Shown here one piece after another: positions 1 to 5,887 of a stretch of 6,227 nt of DNA; position 1 is the stretch's first letter, and every line of letters starts with the position of its first letter. Origin of the DNA: an uncultured Gallionellaceae bacterium (GTDB lineage Bacteria > Pseudomonadota > Gammaproteobacteria > Burkholderiales > Sulfuricellaceae); contig CALMWM010000593.1 in assembly GCA_937873435.1 (NCBI GenBank), forward strand, positions 1-6,227, given 5' to 3'. The notes beneath the pieces are model-generated. The model ran no database searches. It was given only the letters and a program-made list of their open reading frames with translations, and was not told the origin of the DNA. The translations under genes and the position numbers were made by a program.

Positions 1-6
1 GTTGTG

Positions 7-15
7 TGTTAGAAT
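7..15 (+). promoter_or_regulatory. Probable extended -10 promoter element for the rpsB operon
   Basis: The bases TGTTAGAAT read as an extended -10 element: TG, one spacer base, then TAGAAT, which matches the sigma-70 consensus TATAAT at five of six positions. Any -35 hexamer would lie left of the window, so only half the promoter can be judged. Transcription would start near base 21-23, just before the first leader hairpin and about 108 nt upstream of the rpsB start codon. A long untranslated leader is known for rpsB in enteric bacteria. The position is inferred from sequence only. Confidence 0.5.
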
Positions 16-20
16 CCGCA

Positions 21-130
21 GTTGGGTTTCTCAGGATGGCCCAAAATTCACACGCCGGCTTACAGTACAGGGTGCCCCAAGGGGTGACGTCGGGTCGGCG
101 GAGGTTTTAACCCTTACTAGGAGTTTTACA
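21..130 (+). promoter_or_regulatory. Structured rpsB 5' leader, candidate S2 autoregulatory region
   Basis: The stretch before rpsB can fold. TTGGG at 22-26 pairs with CCCAA at 40-44. CGCCGGC at 53-59 pairs with 94-100 (seven pairs, one a G-U), enclosing a small hairpin of GCCC at 74-77 with GGGT at 82-85. An alternative long-range pairing joins GGGTT at 24-28 to AACCC at 109-113, directly upstream of the Shine-Dalgarno sequence. In gammaproteobacteria the rpsB leader is a known target of feedback repression by ribosomal protein S2. That the same control acts here is inference. No coding sequence is supported in this region, although the rpsB frame happens to stay open through it. Confidence 0.45.
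119..123 (+). promoter_or_regulatory. Shine-Dalgarno sequence of rpsB
   Basis: AGGAG lies 7 nt before the ATG at 131. It settles the start choice, because the same frame stays open to the left edge with possible GTG/TTG starts that have no comparable site and would add residues absent from S2 proteins. Confidence 0.85.
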
Positions 131-874
131 ATGTCAGTAACCATGCGTCAAATGTTGGAAGCGGGTGTCCATTTCGGGCATCAGACCCGTTATTGGAACC
201 CCAAGATGGCGCCGTATATCTTCGGCGACCGCAACAAGATTCATATCGTCAATCTGGAAAAAACCTTGCCGATGTACCAGGAGGGGATGAAATTCATTCG
301 CCAGATGGCTGCAAACAAGGGCAATGTCCTTTTCGTCGGCACCAAGCGCCAGGCGCGCGAAATCGTCAAGGAAGAAGCCGAGCGCTGCAATGCTCCCTTC
401 GTCAATTTCCGCTGGTTGGGCGGTATGCTGACCAACTACAAAACCGTCAAGCAATCCATCAAGCGTCTGCGCGACCTGGAAACCATGCTCCAGGAAGACA
501 ATGCTGCGAAACTGTCGAAGAAGGAAGCGCTGGTTCTCAAGCGTGAACTGATCAAGCTGGAGCGCAGCTTGGGCGGGATCAAGGATATGGGCGGTCTGCC
601 CGATGCGATTTTCATCATCGACGTCGGTCATGAAAATGGCGCCATCGTCGAGGCGAAGAAGCTGGGTATCCCGGTAATCGGCATTGTCGACACCAACAAT
701 TCCCCGATCGGCGTGGATTACGTTATTCCCGGCAACGACGACTCCAGTCAAGCTATCCGTTTGTATGCGCGCGGCGCAGCAGATGCGATTCTGGAAGGCC
801 GTAGCCAAGTCATCAACGAAATCGTCGGCGACGAATTCGTTGAGGTGGAAGGCGCTGGACAGGCAGCAGCTTAA
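131..874 (+). CDS. rpsB: 30S ribosomal protein S2
   Basis: Ribosomal protein S2 (247 aa) binds late to the 30S subunit at the head-body junction, next to S1, and is needed for S1 docking and translation initiation. The protein opens MSVTMRQMLEAGVHFGHQ, which contains the first S2 family signature (about residues 6-17). The second signature runs from P157 (PDAIFIIDVGHENGAI) to about P181. A Lys/Glu-rich stretch around residues 100-150 corresponds to the protruding coiled-coil arm. The length is close to the E. coli protein (241 aa), with a short acidic then Ala-rich tail. The ATG at 131 is chosen for its strong Shine-Dalgarno and its match to the family N-terminus. It is the first gene of the operon, followed by an attenuator and tsf. 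Expression is probably feedback-controlled through the leader, by analogy with enteric bacteria. Identification is secure. Confidence 0.98.
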   Translation: MSVTMRQMLEAGVHFGHQTRYWNPKMAPYIFGDRNKIHIVNLEKTLPMYQEGMKFIRQMAANKGNVLFVGTKRQAREIVKEEAERCNAPFVNFRWLGGMLTNYKTVKQSIKRLRDLETMLQEDNAAKLSKKEALVLKRELIKLERSLGGIKDMGGLPDAIFIIDVGHENGAIVEAKKLGIPVIGIVDTNNSPIGVDYVIPGNDDSSQAIRLYARGAADAILEGRSQVINEIVGDEFVEVEGAGQAAA

Positions 875-888
875 TCGGCGCTGTAACT

Positions 889-914
889 AAAAAAGGGGCG
901 CAAGCCCCTTTTTT
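889..914 (+). terminator. Intrinsic terminator/attenuator between rpsB and tsf
   Basis: Six A, then GGGGC, the tetraloop GCAA, then GCCCC and six T form a perfect 11-bp stem: five G-C pairs at the top and six A-T pairs below. The GNRA-type loop closed by C-G is very stable, and the T-tract follows the GC part directly. The A-tract on the other side makes it formally bidirectional. It begins 15 nt after the rpsB stop. Since tsf lies only 66 nt further on and has no obvious promoter of its own, it probably acts as a partial terminator that lowers tsf and downstream transcription relative to rpsB. An intercistronic terminator-like structure is also known in the E. coli rpsB-tsf spacer. Confidence 0.9.
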
Positions 915-968
915 ATATCGAATTTTGGCGGGTTACCAACGTGGCGGCCTGTTTTGTCAATGAGTATT

Positions 969-974
969 AAGGAG
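969..974 (+). promoter_or_regulatory. Shine-Dalgarno sequence of tsf
   Basis: AAGGAG lies 6 nt before the ATG at 981. It fixes the tsf start and excludes a TTG nine codons upstream (954) in the same frame. Confidence 0.85.
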
Positions 975-980
975 TTTGAA

Positions 981-1859
981 ATGGCGGAAATTACCGCAGG
1001 GATGGTAAAGGAATTACGCGAGCTGACCGGCTTGGGCATGATGGAGTGCAAGAAAGCCCTGACCGAAAGCAACGGCGACTTGAAAGCCGCCGAGGATCTG
1101 CTGCGCATCAAGAGCGGCGCCAAGGCGGGCAAGGCAGCCAGCCGCGTGGCGGCTGAAGGCGTGGTGACAAGTCACATCAACGTTGACGGCAAGGTCGGCG
1201 CACTGGTTGAAGTCAACTGCGAAACCGATTTCGCATCGAAGAACGAAGACTTTCTGGCATTCGCCAAAGCACTGGCGCAACTGGTTGTGGAAACCAACCC
1301 GGCAGATACTGCAGCGTTGGCCGATGCCAAGCTGGCTTCCGGCGAAACCGTCGAAGATGCGCGCAAGGCATTGGTGATGAAGGTCGGCGAGAACATGACG
1401 GTGCGTCGTTTCGTGCGTTTCCAGACCGCCGGCAAGCTGGCGGCTTACCTGCACGGCAGCCGTATCGGCGTGATGCTCGATTGCGAAGGCGGCGACGAGC
1501 AACTGGGCAAGGATATTGCCATGCATATCGCAGCCAGCAAGCCGCTGTGCGTCTCCAGGGATCAGGTGTCGTCCGATATTCTGGATAAAGAGCGTGAAAT
1601 TTACACTGCTCAAGCAGCTGAGAGCGGCAAACCCGCAGAGATCGTGGCGAAGATGGTGGAAGGTCGCATCCAGAAATATCTGGCGGAAGTCACGCTGCTT
1701 GGTCAGCCCTTCGTAAAAAATCCCGATGAGACCGTGGAAAAACTCTTGGCTAGCAAAAAGGCCAAGGTTAATGCTTTCCAGATGTTCGTCGTAGGCGAGG
1801 GCATCGAAAAGAAGGTAACCGACTACGCTGCTGAAGTAGCTGCTGCTGCAAAGGTCTAA
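981..1859 (+). CDS. tsf: Translation elongation factor Ts
   Basis: EF-Ts (292 aa) is the cytoplasmic nucleotide exchange factor that releases GDP from EF-Tu so that it can reload with GTP and aminoacyl-tRNA. The N-terminal UBA-like domain (about residues 1-55) carries the first family signature, LRELTGLGMMECKKAL, at residues 12-27. The second signature, EVNCETDFASKN, spans residues 77-88; its D83-F84 pair corresponds to the Asp-Phe that intrudes near the Mg site of EF-Tu. Most family members have V where this protein has A85, a conservative change. The rest matches the two-subdomain core and dimerisation region, and the protein ends in an Ala-rich helix. Length is normal for proteobacteria. 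The gene is separated from rpsB by a 106-nt spacer with an attenuator and stands 4 nt before pyrH. Identification is secure. Confidence 0.98.
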   Translation: MAEITAGMVKELRELTGLGMMECKKALTESNGDLKAAEDLLRIKSGAKAGKAASRVAAEGVVTSHINVDGKVGALVEVNCETDFASKNEDFLAFAKALAQLVVETNPADTAALADAKLASGETVEDARKALVMKVGENMTVRRFVRFQTAGKLAAYLHGSRIGVMLDCEGGDEQLGKDIAMHIAASKPLCVSRDQVSSDILDKEREIYTAQAAESGKPAEIVAKMVEGRIQKYLAEVTLLGQPFVKNPDETVEKLLASKKAKVNAFQMFVVGEGIEKKVTDYAAEVAAAAKV

Positions 1860-1863
1860 AGCC

Positions 1864-2583
1864 ATGCCAAAGCCGCCGAAATATTCCCGCATTCTCCTCA
1901 AACTGTCCGGTGAAGCCCTGATGGGCGAGGACAGTTATGGCATCAACCGCGATGTGATCGAACGGATCGTTGCGGAAATCGGTGAAGTCGCCAAGCTGGG
2001 CGTGCAGGTTGCGGTAGTCGTCGGCGGCGGCAACATATTTCGTGGCGTGGCCCCGGCAGCTGCCGGCATGGACCGCGCTACCGCCGATTACATGGGCATG
2101 ATGGCCACCGTGATGAACGCGCTGGCACTGCAAGATGCCATGCGCCGCGCCGGCATCCTGGCGCGGGTGCAGTCGGCGTTGACCATCGAGCAGGTGGCAG
2201 AGCCATATATCCGCGGCAAGGCGTTGCGTTATCTGGAAGAAGGCAAAATCGTGATTTTCGGTGCCGGTACTGGCAACCCGTTTTTCACCACGGATACCGC
2301 AGCGGCATTGCGCGCGGTTGAAATGGATGCGGAAGTGGTGCTCAAGGCCACCAAGGTGGATGGTGTATATACCGCCGATCCGAAAACCGATCCGACTGCC
2401 AAGCGATACGAACAGCTGAGCTTCGACGAAGCGATTGCCAGAAATCTTAAAGTGATGGACGCGACTGCGCTGGCATTGTGCCGGGATCAGAAAATGCCGT
2501 TGTGCGTGTTCAGCATTTTCAAGTTGGGCGCGCTGAAGCGGGTCGTAATGGGTGAGGACGAAGGAACTTTGGTCGAGTGCTAA
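1864..2583 (+). CDS. pyrH: UMP kinase
   Basis: Uridylate kinase (239 aa) phosphorylates UMP to UDP with ATP in pyrimidine nucleotide synthesis. It belongs to the amino-acid-kinase fold, unrelated to eukaryotic UMP/CMP kinases, and the bacterial enzyme is usually a hexamer regulated by GTP and UTP. Visible motifs are KLSGEAL at residues 13-19 (ATP phosphate contact), GGGNIFRG at 54-61, MDRATADYMGMMATVMN at 69-85 with D75 at the UMP site, GTGNPFFTTDTAA at 135-147 and the nucleotide loop KVDGVYTADPK at 164-174. Length is typical. The ATG lies 4 nt after the tsf stop, with AAGG (1851-1854) inside the end of tsf as a modest Shine-Dalgarno, so translation is probably coupled to tsf. The tsf-pyrH-frr order is widely conserved. 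Identification is secure. Confidence 0.98.
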   Translation: MPKPPKYSRILLKLSGEALMGEDSYGINRDVIERIVAEIGEVAKLGVQVAVVVGGGNIFRGVAPAAAGMDRATADYMGMMATVMNALALQDAMRRAGILARVQSALTIEQVAEPYIRGKALRYLEEGKIVIFGAGTGNPFFTTDTAAALRAVEMDAEVVLKATKVDGVYTADPKTDPTAKRYEQLSFDEAIARNLKVMDATALALCRDQKMPLCVFSIFKLGALKRVVMGEDEGTLVEC

Positions 2584-2593
2584 GGGAGACGAC

Positions 2594-3151
2594 ATGATTG
2601 CCGACGTAAAAAAATCAGCCGAACAAAAGATGCACAAGAGCCTGGAAGCCTTGAAGGCCGATCTGGGTAAAGTGAGAACCGGGCGTGCCCATACCGGCAT
2701 TCTCGATCATGTTACGGTGGACTACTATGGAACGCCGACGCTGATCAACCAGGTGGCCAACATCAACCTGGTGGATTCCCGCACCATCGGCGTTCAGCCG
2801 TGGGAAAAGAACATGATCGGCAAGGTGGAAAAAGCGATTCGCGATTCCGATCTGGGGTTGAACCCTGCAACCCAGGGCGACCTGATCCGCGTGCCGATGC
2901 CGCCGCTTACCGAGGAGCGCCGCAAGGAATTGATCAAGGTGGTGAAAGGCGAGGCAGAAGAGGCCAAAGTGGCGATCCGTAATGTGCGTCGCGATGCCAA
3001 CGCAACGCTCAAGGATTTGCTGAAAGACAAAACCATCGGCGAAGATGAAGAGCGTAAGGCGCAGGACGATATTCAGAAGCTGACCGACCGCAATATTGCT
3101 GAAGTCGACAAGATTCTGCACGCCAAAGAAGTCGATCTGATGGCAGTCTAA
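2594..3151 (+). CDS. frr: Ribosome recycling factor
   Basis: RRF (185 aa, exactly the usual length) works with EF-G to split the post-termination ribosome so that it can be reused. The protein is a tRNA-sized two-domain molecule. Domain I is a three-helix bundle formed by the N-terminal helix (about residues 1-29, followed by RTGRA at 28-32) and two long C-terminal helices (about 106-185). Domain II is the beta-rich insert in between (about 31-104, with VDYYGTPTLINQVANI and the VPMPPLTEERR exit). R132 in NVRRDAN matches the arginine at the same number in E. coli that is important for ribosome binding. GGGAG at 2584-2588, 5 nt before the ATG, fixes the start and excludes an in-frame start 14 codons upstream inside pyrH. 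Identification is secure. Confidence 0.98.
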   Translation: MIADVKKSAEQKMHKSLEALKADLGKVRTGRAHTGILDHVTVDYYGTPTLINQVANINLVDSRTIGVQPWEKNMIGKVEKAIRDSDLGLNPATQGDLIRVPMPPLTEERRKELIKVVKGEAEEAKVAIRNVRRDANATLKDLLKDKTIGEDEERKAQDDIQKLTDRNIAEVDKILHAKEVDLMAV

Positions 3152-3163
3152 GGCGCCCATCTC

Positions 3164-3919
3164 GTGGCCCTGTTCCGAAGCTCGACCAGAGCGATTCCAG
3201 AAGTTGAGGAAATCCCGCGCCATATCGCCATCATCATGGACGGTAACGGCAGGTGGGCGAAGAAACGTTTCCTGCCGCGCGTAGCCGGTCACCAGCGCGG
3301 CTTGGAGACGGTGCGCAGCACGGTCAAGTCGTGTGTCGACCTCGGGGTCGAATATCTCACCTTGTTTGCTTTCAGCAGCGAAAACTGGCGCCGCCCCGCC
3401 GAGGAGGTCAGTTTCCTGATGCAGTTGTTCCTGCGCGCCCTGGAGCAGGAAGTTGCCAAGCTGCACAAGAATAACATCCGTCTCCAGATTATCGGCGACC
3501 GAACGCGATTCGATACCAAGCTGGTTGACATGATCGCCGAGGCAGAAAGTCTGACCGCCGACAATAGCGCTTTGACCCTGACCGTTGCGGCCAATTACGG
3601 CGGTCGCTGGGACATCATGCAGGCCATGCGCCGGATGCTCGAAACTGCGCCGGAACTGGCGCAAACCTTCAGCGAGGAAGATTTGGCTTCTCACCTGTCG
3701 ATGCCCTATGCACCTGAGCCAGATTTGTTCATCCGTACCGGGGGCGAGAAGCGCATCAGCAACTTCCTGCTATGGCAACTGGCTTACGCCGAATTGTATT
3801 TTACCGATACCTTGTGGCCGGACTTCAACAATGCGGCGCTAAAACGCGCGATCCAGTCCTATCAGCAGCGCGAGCGGCGGTTTGGGCGCACTAGTGAGCA
3901 GTTGCAGCAGAATGCTTAA
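3164..3919 (+). CDS. uppS: Undecaprenyl diphosphate synthase (cis-prenyltransferase)
   Basis: UppS (251 aa; also called IspU) adds eight isopentenyl units in cis to farnesyl diphosphate. This makes C55 undecaprenyl diphosphate, the precursor of the lipid carrier for peptidoglycan and O-antigen. Key family residues are present: IIMDGNGRWA with catalytic D26 and R30, H43 in VAGHQRG, FSSENWRRP at residues 70-78 (S71, N74, W75, R77) and DLFIRTGGEKRISNFLLWQ at 187-205. E210 in AYAELYF matches the Mg-binding Glu of E. coli. The start is a GTG, the first start codon after the in-frame frr stop at 3149-3151. The only Shine-Dalgarno-like bases are AGG at 3151-3153, so initiation may depend on ribosomes finishing frr. 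The next in-frame ATG is at the catalytic loop and can be excluded. The 3' end overlaps cdsA by 8 nt. Confidence 0.97.
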   Translation: MALFRSSTRAIPEVEEIPRHIAIIMDGNGRWAKKRFLPRVAGHQRGLETVRSTVKSCVDLGVEYLTLFAFSSENWRRPAEEVSFLMQLFLRALEQEVAKLHKNNIRLQIIGDRTRFDTKLVDMIAEAESLTADNSALTLTVAANYGGRWDIMQAMRRMLETAPELAQTFSEEDLASHLSMPYAPEPDLFIRTGGEKRISNFLLWQLAYAELYFTDTLWPDFNNAALKRAIQSYQQRERRFGRTSEQLQQNA

Positions 3920-4706
3920 GCAACGCATCGTTACCGCTGTGGCGCTGCTGTTGTTTTTTCTCGGCGCGCTTTATTTCCTGCCGGCTATTCCCTGGATGCT
4001 GCTGACTCTGCTGGCCGTTCTGGTCGGCGCTTGGGAGTGGGCGGGCATCGCCCGTTATTCGGCAAACGGACGGTGGCTTTACCTGTTGATGACCTTGCTC
4101 CTGTGCTTGGGTTTGTTGGCCTTGGGCGATGCTGCACGGAACGCTGCGTTCGCGGCATCAACCCTGTTCTGGCTTGTGCCGGCTGGGGCGTGGCTCGCTT
4201 TCCAGTGGCGTTTGAAGCATACCGTTGCCATGGCCGGAATGGGATGGCTGCTGCTTTTGCCGACCTGGCTGGCATTGGTATATTTGCGCCAGATCAATCC
4301 GAATTTGTTGCTGACGCTGATGATGGTAGTGTGGATCGCAGATAGCGCGGCTTATTTCACCGGGCGGCGTTTCGGCAAACATAAACTGGCTCCCGCCATC
4401 AGCCCCGGGAAAACCTGGGAAGGGGTAGGGGGGGCTTTGGCTGGTGTGACAGCCTTCAGCATGGCCGTGGTGCTATGGGTTGGCGCGTCGTGGGGAATTG
4501 TGCCGGCCTTTTGGGGGCTGGCAGCTTTAAGTATCATCGGCGACCTGTTTGAATCCTGGATGAAGCGTGTCGCCGGCATCAAGGATAGCGGTACTATCCT
4601 GCCGGGACACGGCGGCGTGCTGGATCGTATCGATGGGCTGATTCCGACCTTGCCGGCAGCATCGTTGTGCATCGCATGGATGAACTGGGGAGTATTGGTC
4701 AAATGA
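3912..4706 (+). CDS. cdsA: Phosphatidate cytidylyltransferase (CDP-diglyceride synthase)
   Basis: CdsA (264 aa) is an inner-membrane enzyme that joins phosphatidic acid and CTP to make CDP-diacylglycerol, the precursor of phosphatidylethanolamine, phosphatidylglycerol and cardiolipin. Hydrophobic segments lie at about residues 6-24, 26-43, 55-72, 79-97, 107-125, 131-149, 174-213 (probably two spans) and 243-262. The family signature occupies residues 215-241, with S215, K218-R219, K224-D225, H233-G234-G235 and D238-R239-x-D241. The other conserved block (WIADSAAYFTGRRFG, then SPGKTWEG) covers 141-171. The ATG at 3912 is chosen because it gives the usual short cytoplasmic N-terminus MLKQRIVTA. 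It overlaps the uppS end and lacks a clear Shine-Dalgarno, implying coupling. A G-rich patch (4417-4434) is described separately. The stop overlaps the dxr start as ATGA. Confidence 0.96.
   Translation: MLKQRIVTAVALLLFFLGALYFLPAIPWMLLTLLAVLVGAWEWAGIARYSANGRWLYLLMTLLLCLGLLALGDAARNAAFAASTLFWLVPAGAWLAFQWRLKHTVAMAGMGWLLLLPTWLALVYLRQINPNLLLTLMMVVWIADSAAYFTGRRFGKHKLAPAISPGKTWEGVGGALAGVTAFSMAVVLWVGASWGIVPAFWGLAALSIIGDLFESWMKRVAGIKDSGTILPGHGGVLDRIDGLIPTLPAASLCIAWMNWGVLVK
4417..4434 (+). other. G-rich patch in cdsA with G-quadruplex pattern
   Basis: On the coding strand GGG (4417-4419), GGGG (4422-4425) and a run of seven G (4428-4434) fit the pattern of four G-triplets with short loops (AA, GTA, G). 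It encodes W-E-G-V-G-G in the conserved CdsA SPGKTWEG region. The three glycines all use GGG, whereas GGC is the usual glycine codon in this window, so protein conservation alone does not force the pattern. Folding and function are untested. Confidence 0.4.
4687..4692 (+). promoter_or_regulatory. Shine-Dalgarno-like sequence of dxr
   Basis: GGGGAG inside the last codons of cdsA lies 10 nt before the dxr ATG at 4703. It supports that start over a TTG at 4667 that would add 12 residues not expected before the NADPH-binding fold. Confidence 0.6.
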
Positions 4707-5887
4707 GCAAACAACGGCATCTGACGGTTCTAGGCGCCACCGGCACCATCGGCGTGAACACGCTGGACGTGGTGGCACGCCATCCCGAGAAATTCAAGAT
4801 CGTGGCGTTGACCGCGAACTGCCAAGTGGAAAAGCTTTATCGACAATGCCTGCAATTCGAGCCGGAATATGCCGTGATGCTGAACCCGGACAGTGCCGGG
4901 GAGTTGCGTCACCGCTTGCGTCAGTCCGGCAGGGGCACGGAAGTATTGAGCGGCGTGGAGGCGCTGGAACAGGTTGCCGCGCTGCCGCAAGTGGATAGCG
5001 TGATGGCGGCGATAGTCGGTGCGGCGGGGTTGCGTCCCGCGCTAGCGGCGGCGCAATCGGGCAAGCGGGTGCTGCTGGCCAACAAGGAAACACTGGTGAT
5101 GTCGGGCGCCTTGTTCATGGATGCAGTGCGTCGCCATGGCGCCGAACTTTTGCCGATTGATAGTGAACACAACGCCATATTTCAATCGCTGCCGCGCAAT
5201 TTTTCCTCCGATTTGTCTGAAAACGGGGTTCGCCGCATCTTGCTGACTGCTTCCGGCGGGCCGTTTCGCACAGTTCCCCTGAGTGATCTGGAAAATGTTA
5301 CGCCGCAACAGGCGTGTGCGCATCCCAATTGGGTAATGGGCAAGAAAATCTCTGTGGATTCGGCCACCATGATGAACAAGGGCTTGGAGGTCATCGAGGC
5401 GCACTGGCTGTTCAATACCGCGCCGGAACAAATCGAGGTGGTCATTCATCCGCAAAGCGTGATTCATTCGATGGTCGAATATGCCGATGGATCGGTGCTG
5501 GCGCAACTGGGTAATCCCGATATGCGCACGCCGATCGCCTATGCGCTGTCTTACCCCGAGCGTATCGATGCCGGGGTGACGCCACTCGACCTGTTCAAGA
5601 TCGCGCGGCTGGATTTCGAAAAACCGGATTTTCAGCGCTTTCCCTGTCTGAACCTGGCTTACCAGGCGTTACGCCGCGGAGGCACTGCGCCGGCTGTGCT
5701 GAATGCGGCCAACGAAGTCGCCGTGGCGGCATTCCTGGAAGAAAAAATCCCTTTCAAGGCAATTCCGGCTATCATCGAGAAGGTGTTGGCAGACATTACC
5801 ACAAGAGCTGCAGAGTCCCTGCCAGACGTGTTGTCGGCGGATGAATCGGCGCGCAGGGCGGCACAATCGATGGTCGAGGCGCTATGA
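4703..5887 (+). CDS. dxr: 1-deoxy-D-xylulose 5-phosphate reductoisomerase
   Basis: Dxr (IspC, 394 aa) rearranges and reduces DXP to 2-C-methyl-D-erythritol 4-phosphate with NADPH. This is the first committed step of the MEP isoprenoid pathway, in the cytoplasm, and the target of fosmidomycin. The N-terminal Rossmann domain has the loop GATGTIG at residues 11-17 (GSTGSIG in E. coli), and NKET is at 127-130. The metal and substrate site shows D153, S154, E155 in PIDSEHN and E229 in MNKGLE. H207 in HPNWVMG corresponds to E. coli H209. VIHPQSVIHSMVEY and GNPDMRTPIAYAL follow, then a C-terminal helical domain with LNAANEVAVAAFL. The loop after the metal site is five residues shorter than in E. coli. 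Length is normal. The start overlaps the cdsA stop (ATGA), and the stop overlaps rseP the same way. It supplies isoprenoid units that UppS, two genes upstream, ultimately uses. Confidence 0.98.
   Translation: MSKQRHLTVLGATGTIGVNTLDVVARHPEKFKIVALTANCQVEKLYRQCLQFEPEYAVMLNPDSAGELRHRLRQSGRGTEVLSGVEALEQVAALPQVDSVMAAIVGAAGLRPALAAAQSGKRVLLANKETLVMSGALFMDAVRRHGAELLPIDSEHNAIFQSLPRNFSSDLSENGVRRILLTASGGPFRTVPLSDLENVTPQQACAHPNWVMGKKISVDSATMMNKGLEVIEAHWLFNTAPEQIEVVIHPQSVIHSMVEYADGSVLAQLGNPDMRTPIAYALSYPERIDAGVTPLDLFKIARLDFEKPDFQRFPCLNLAYQALRRGGTAPAVLNAANEVAVAAFLEEKIPFKAIPAIIEKVLADITTRAAESLPDVLSADESARRAAQSMVEAL

Noticed and set aside
2..130. N-terminal extension of rpsB (43 extra residues from base 2)
   Set aside because: The frame is open, but the extension is not S2-like, contains the probable promoter and leader structure, and the ATG at 131 has a strong Shine-Dalgarno.
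925..968. Possible tsf promoter between the attenuator and the tsf Shine-Dalgarno
   Set aside because: No pair of hexamers close to the sigma-70 consensus with 16-18 nt spacing could be found; TTGGCG-like bases occur but lack a -10 partner.
2563..2569. GGAACTT resembling a sigma-E -35 element at the end of pyrH
   Set aside because: No TCTGA-like -10 element is found 15-17 nt downstream; the match is most likely chance within coding sequence.
134..3694. Long minus-strand open frames opposite rpsB, tsf, pyrH and frr/uppS (up to about 359 codons)
   Set aside because: They lie wholly opposite well-identified conserved genes, show no family resemblance or initiation signals, and arise because codon bias of the real genes suppresses stop codons in an antisense frame.
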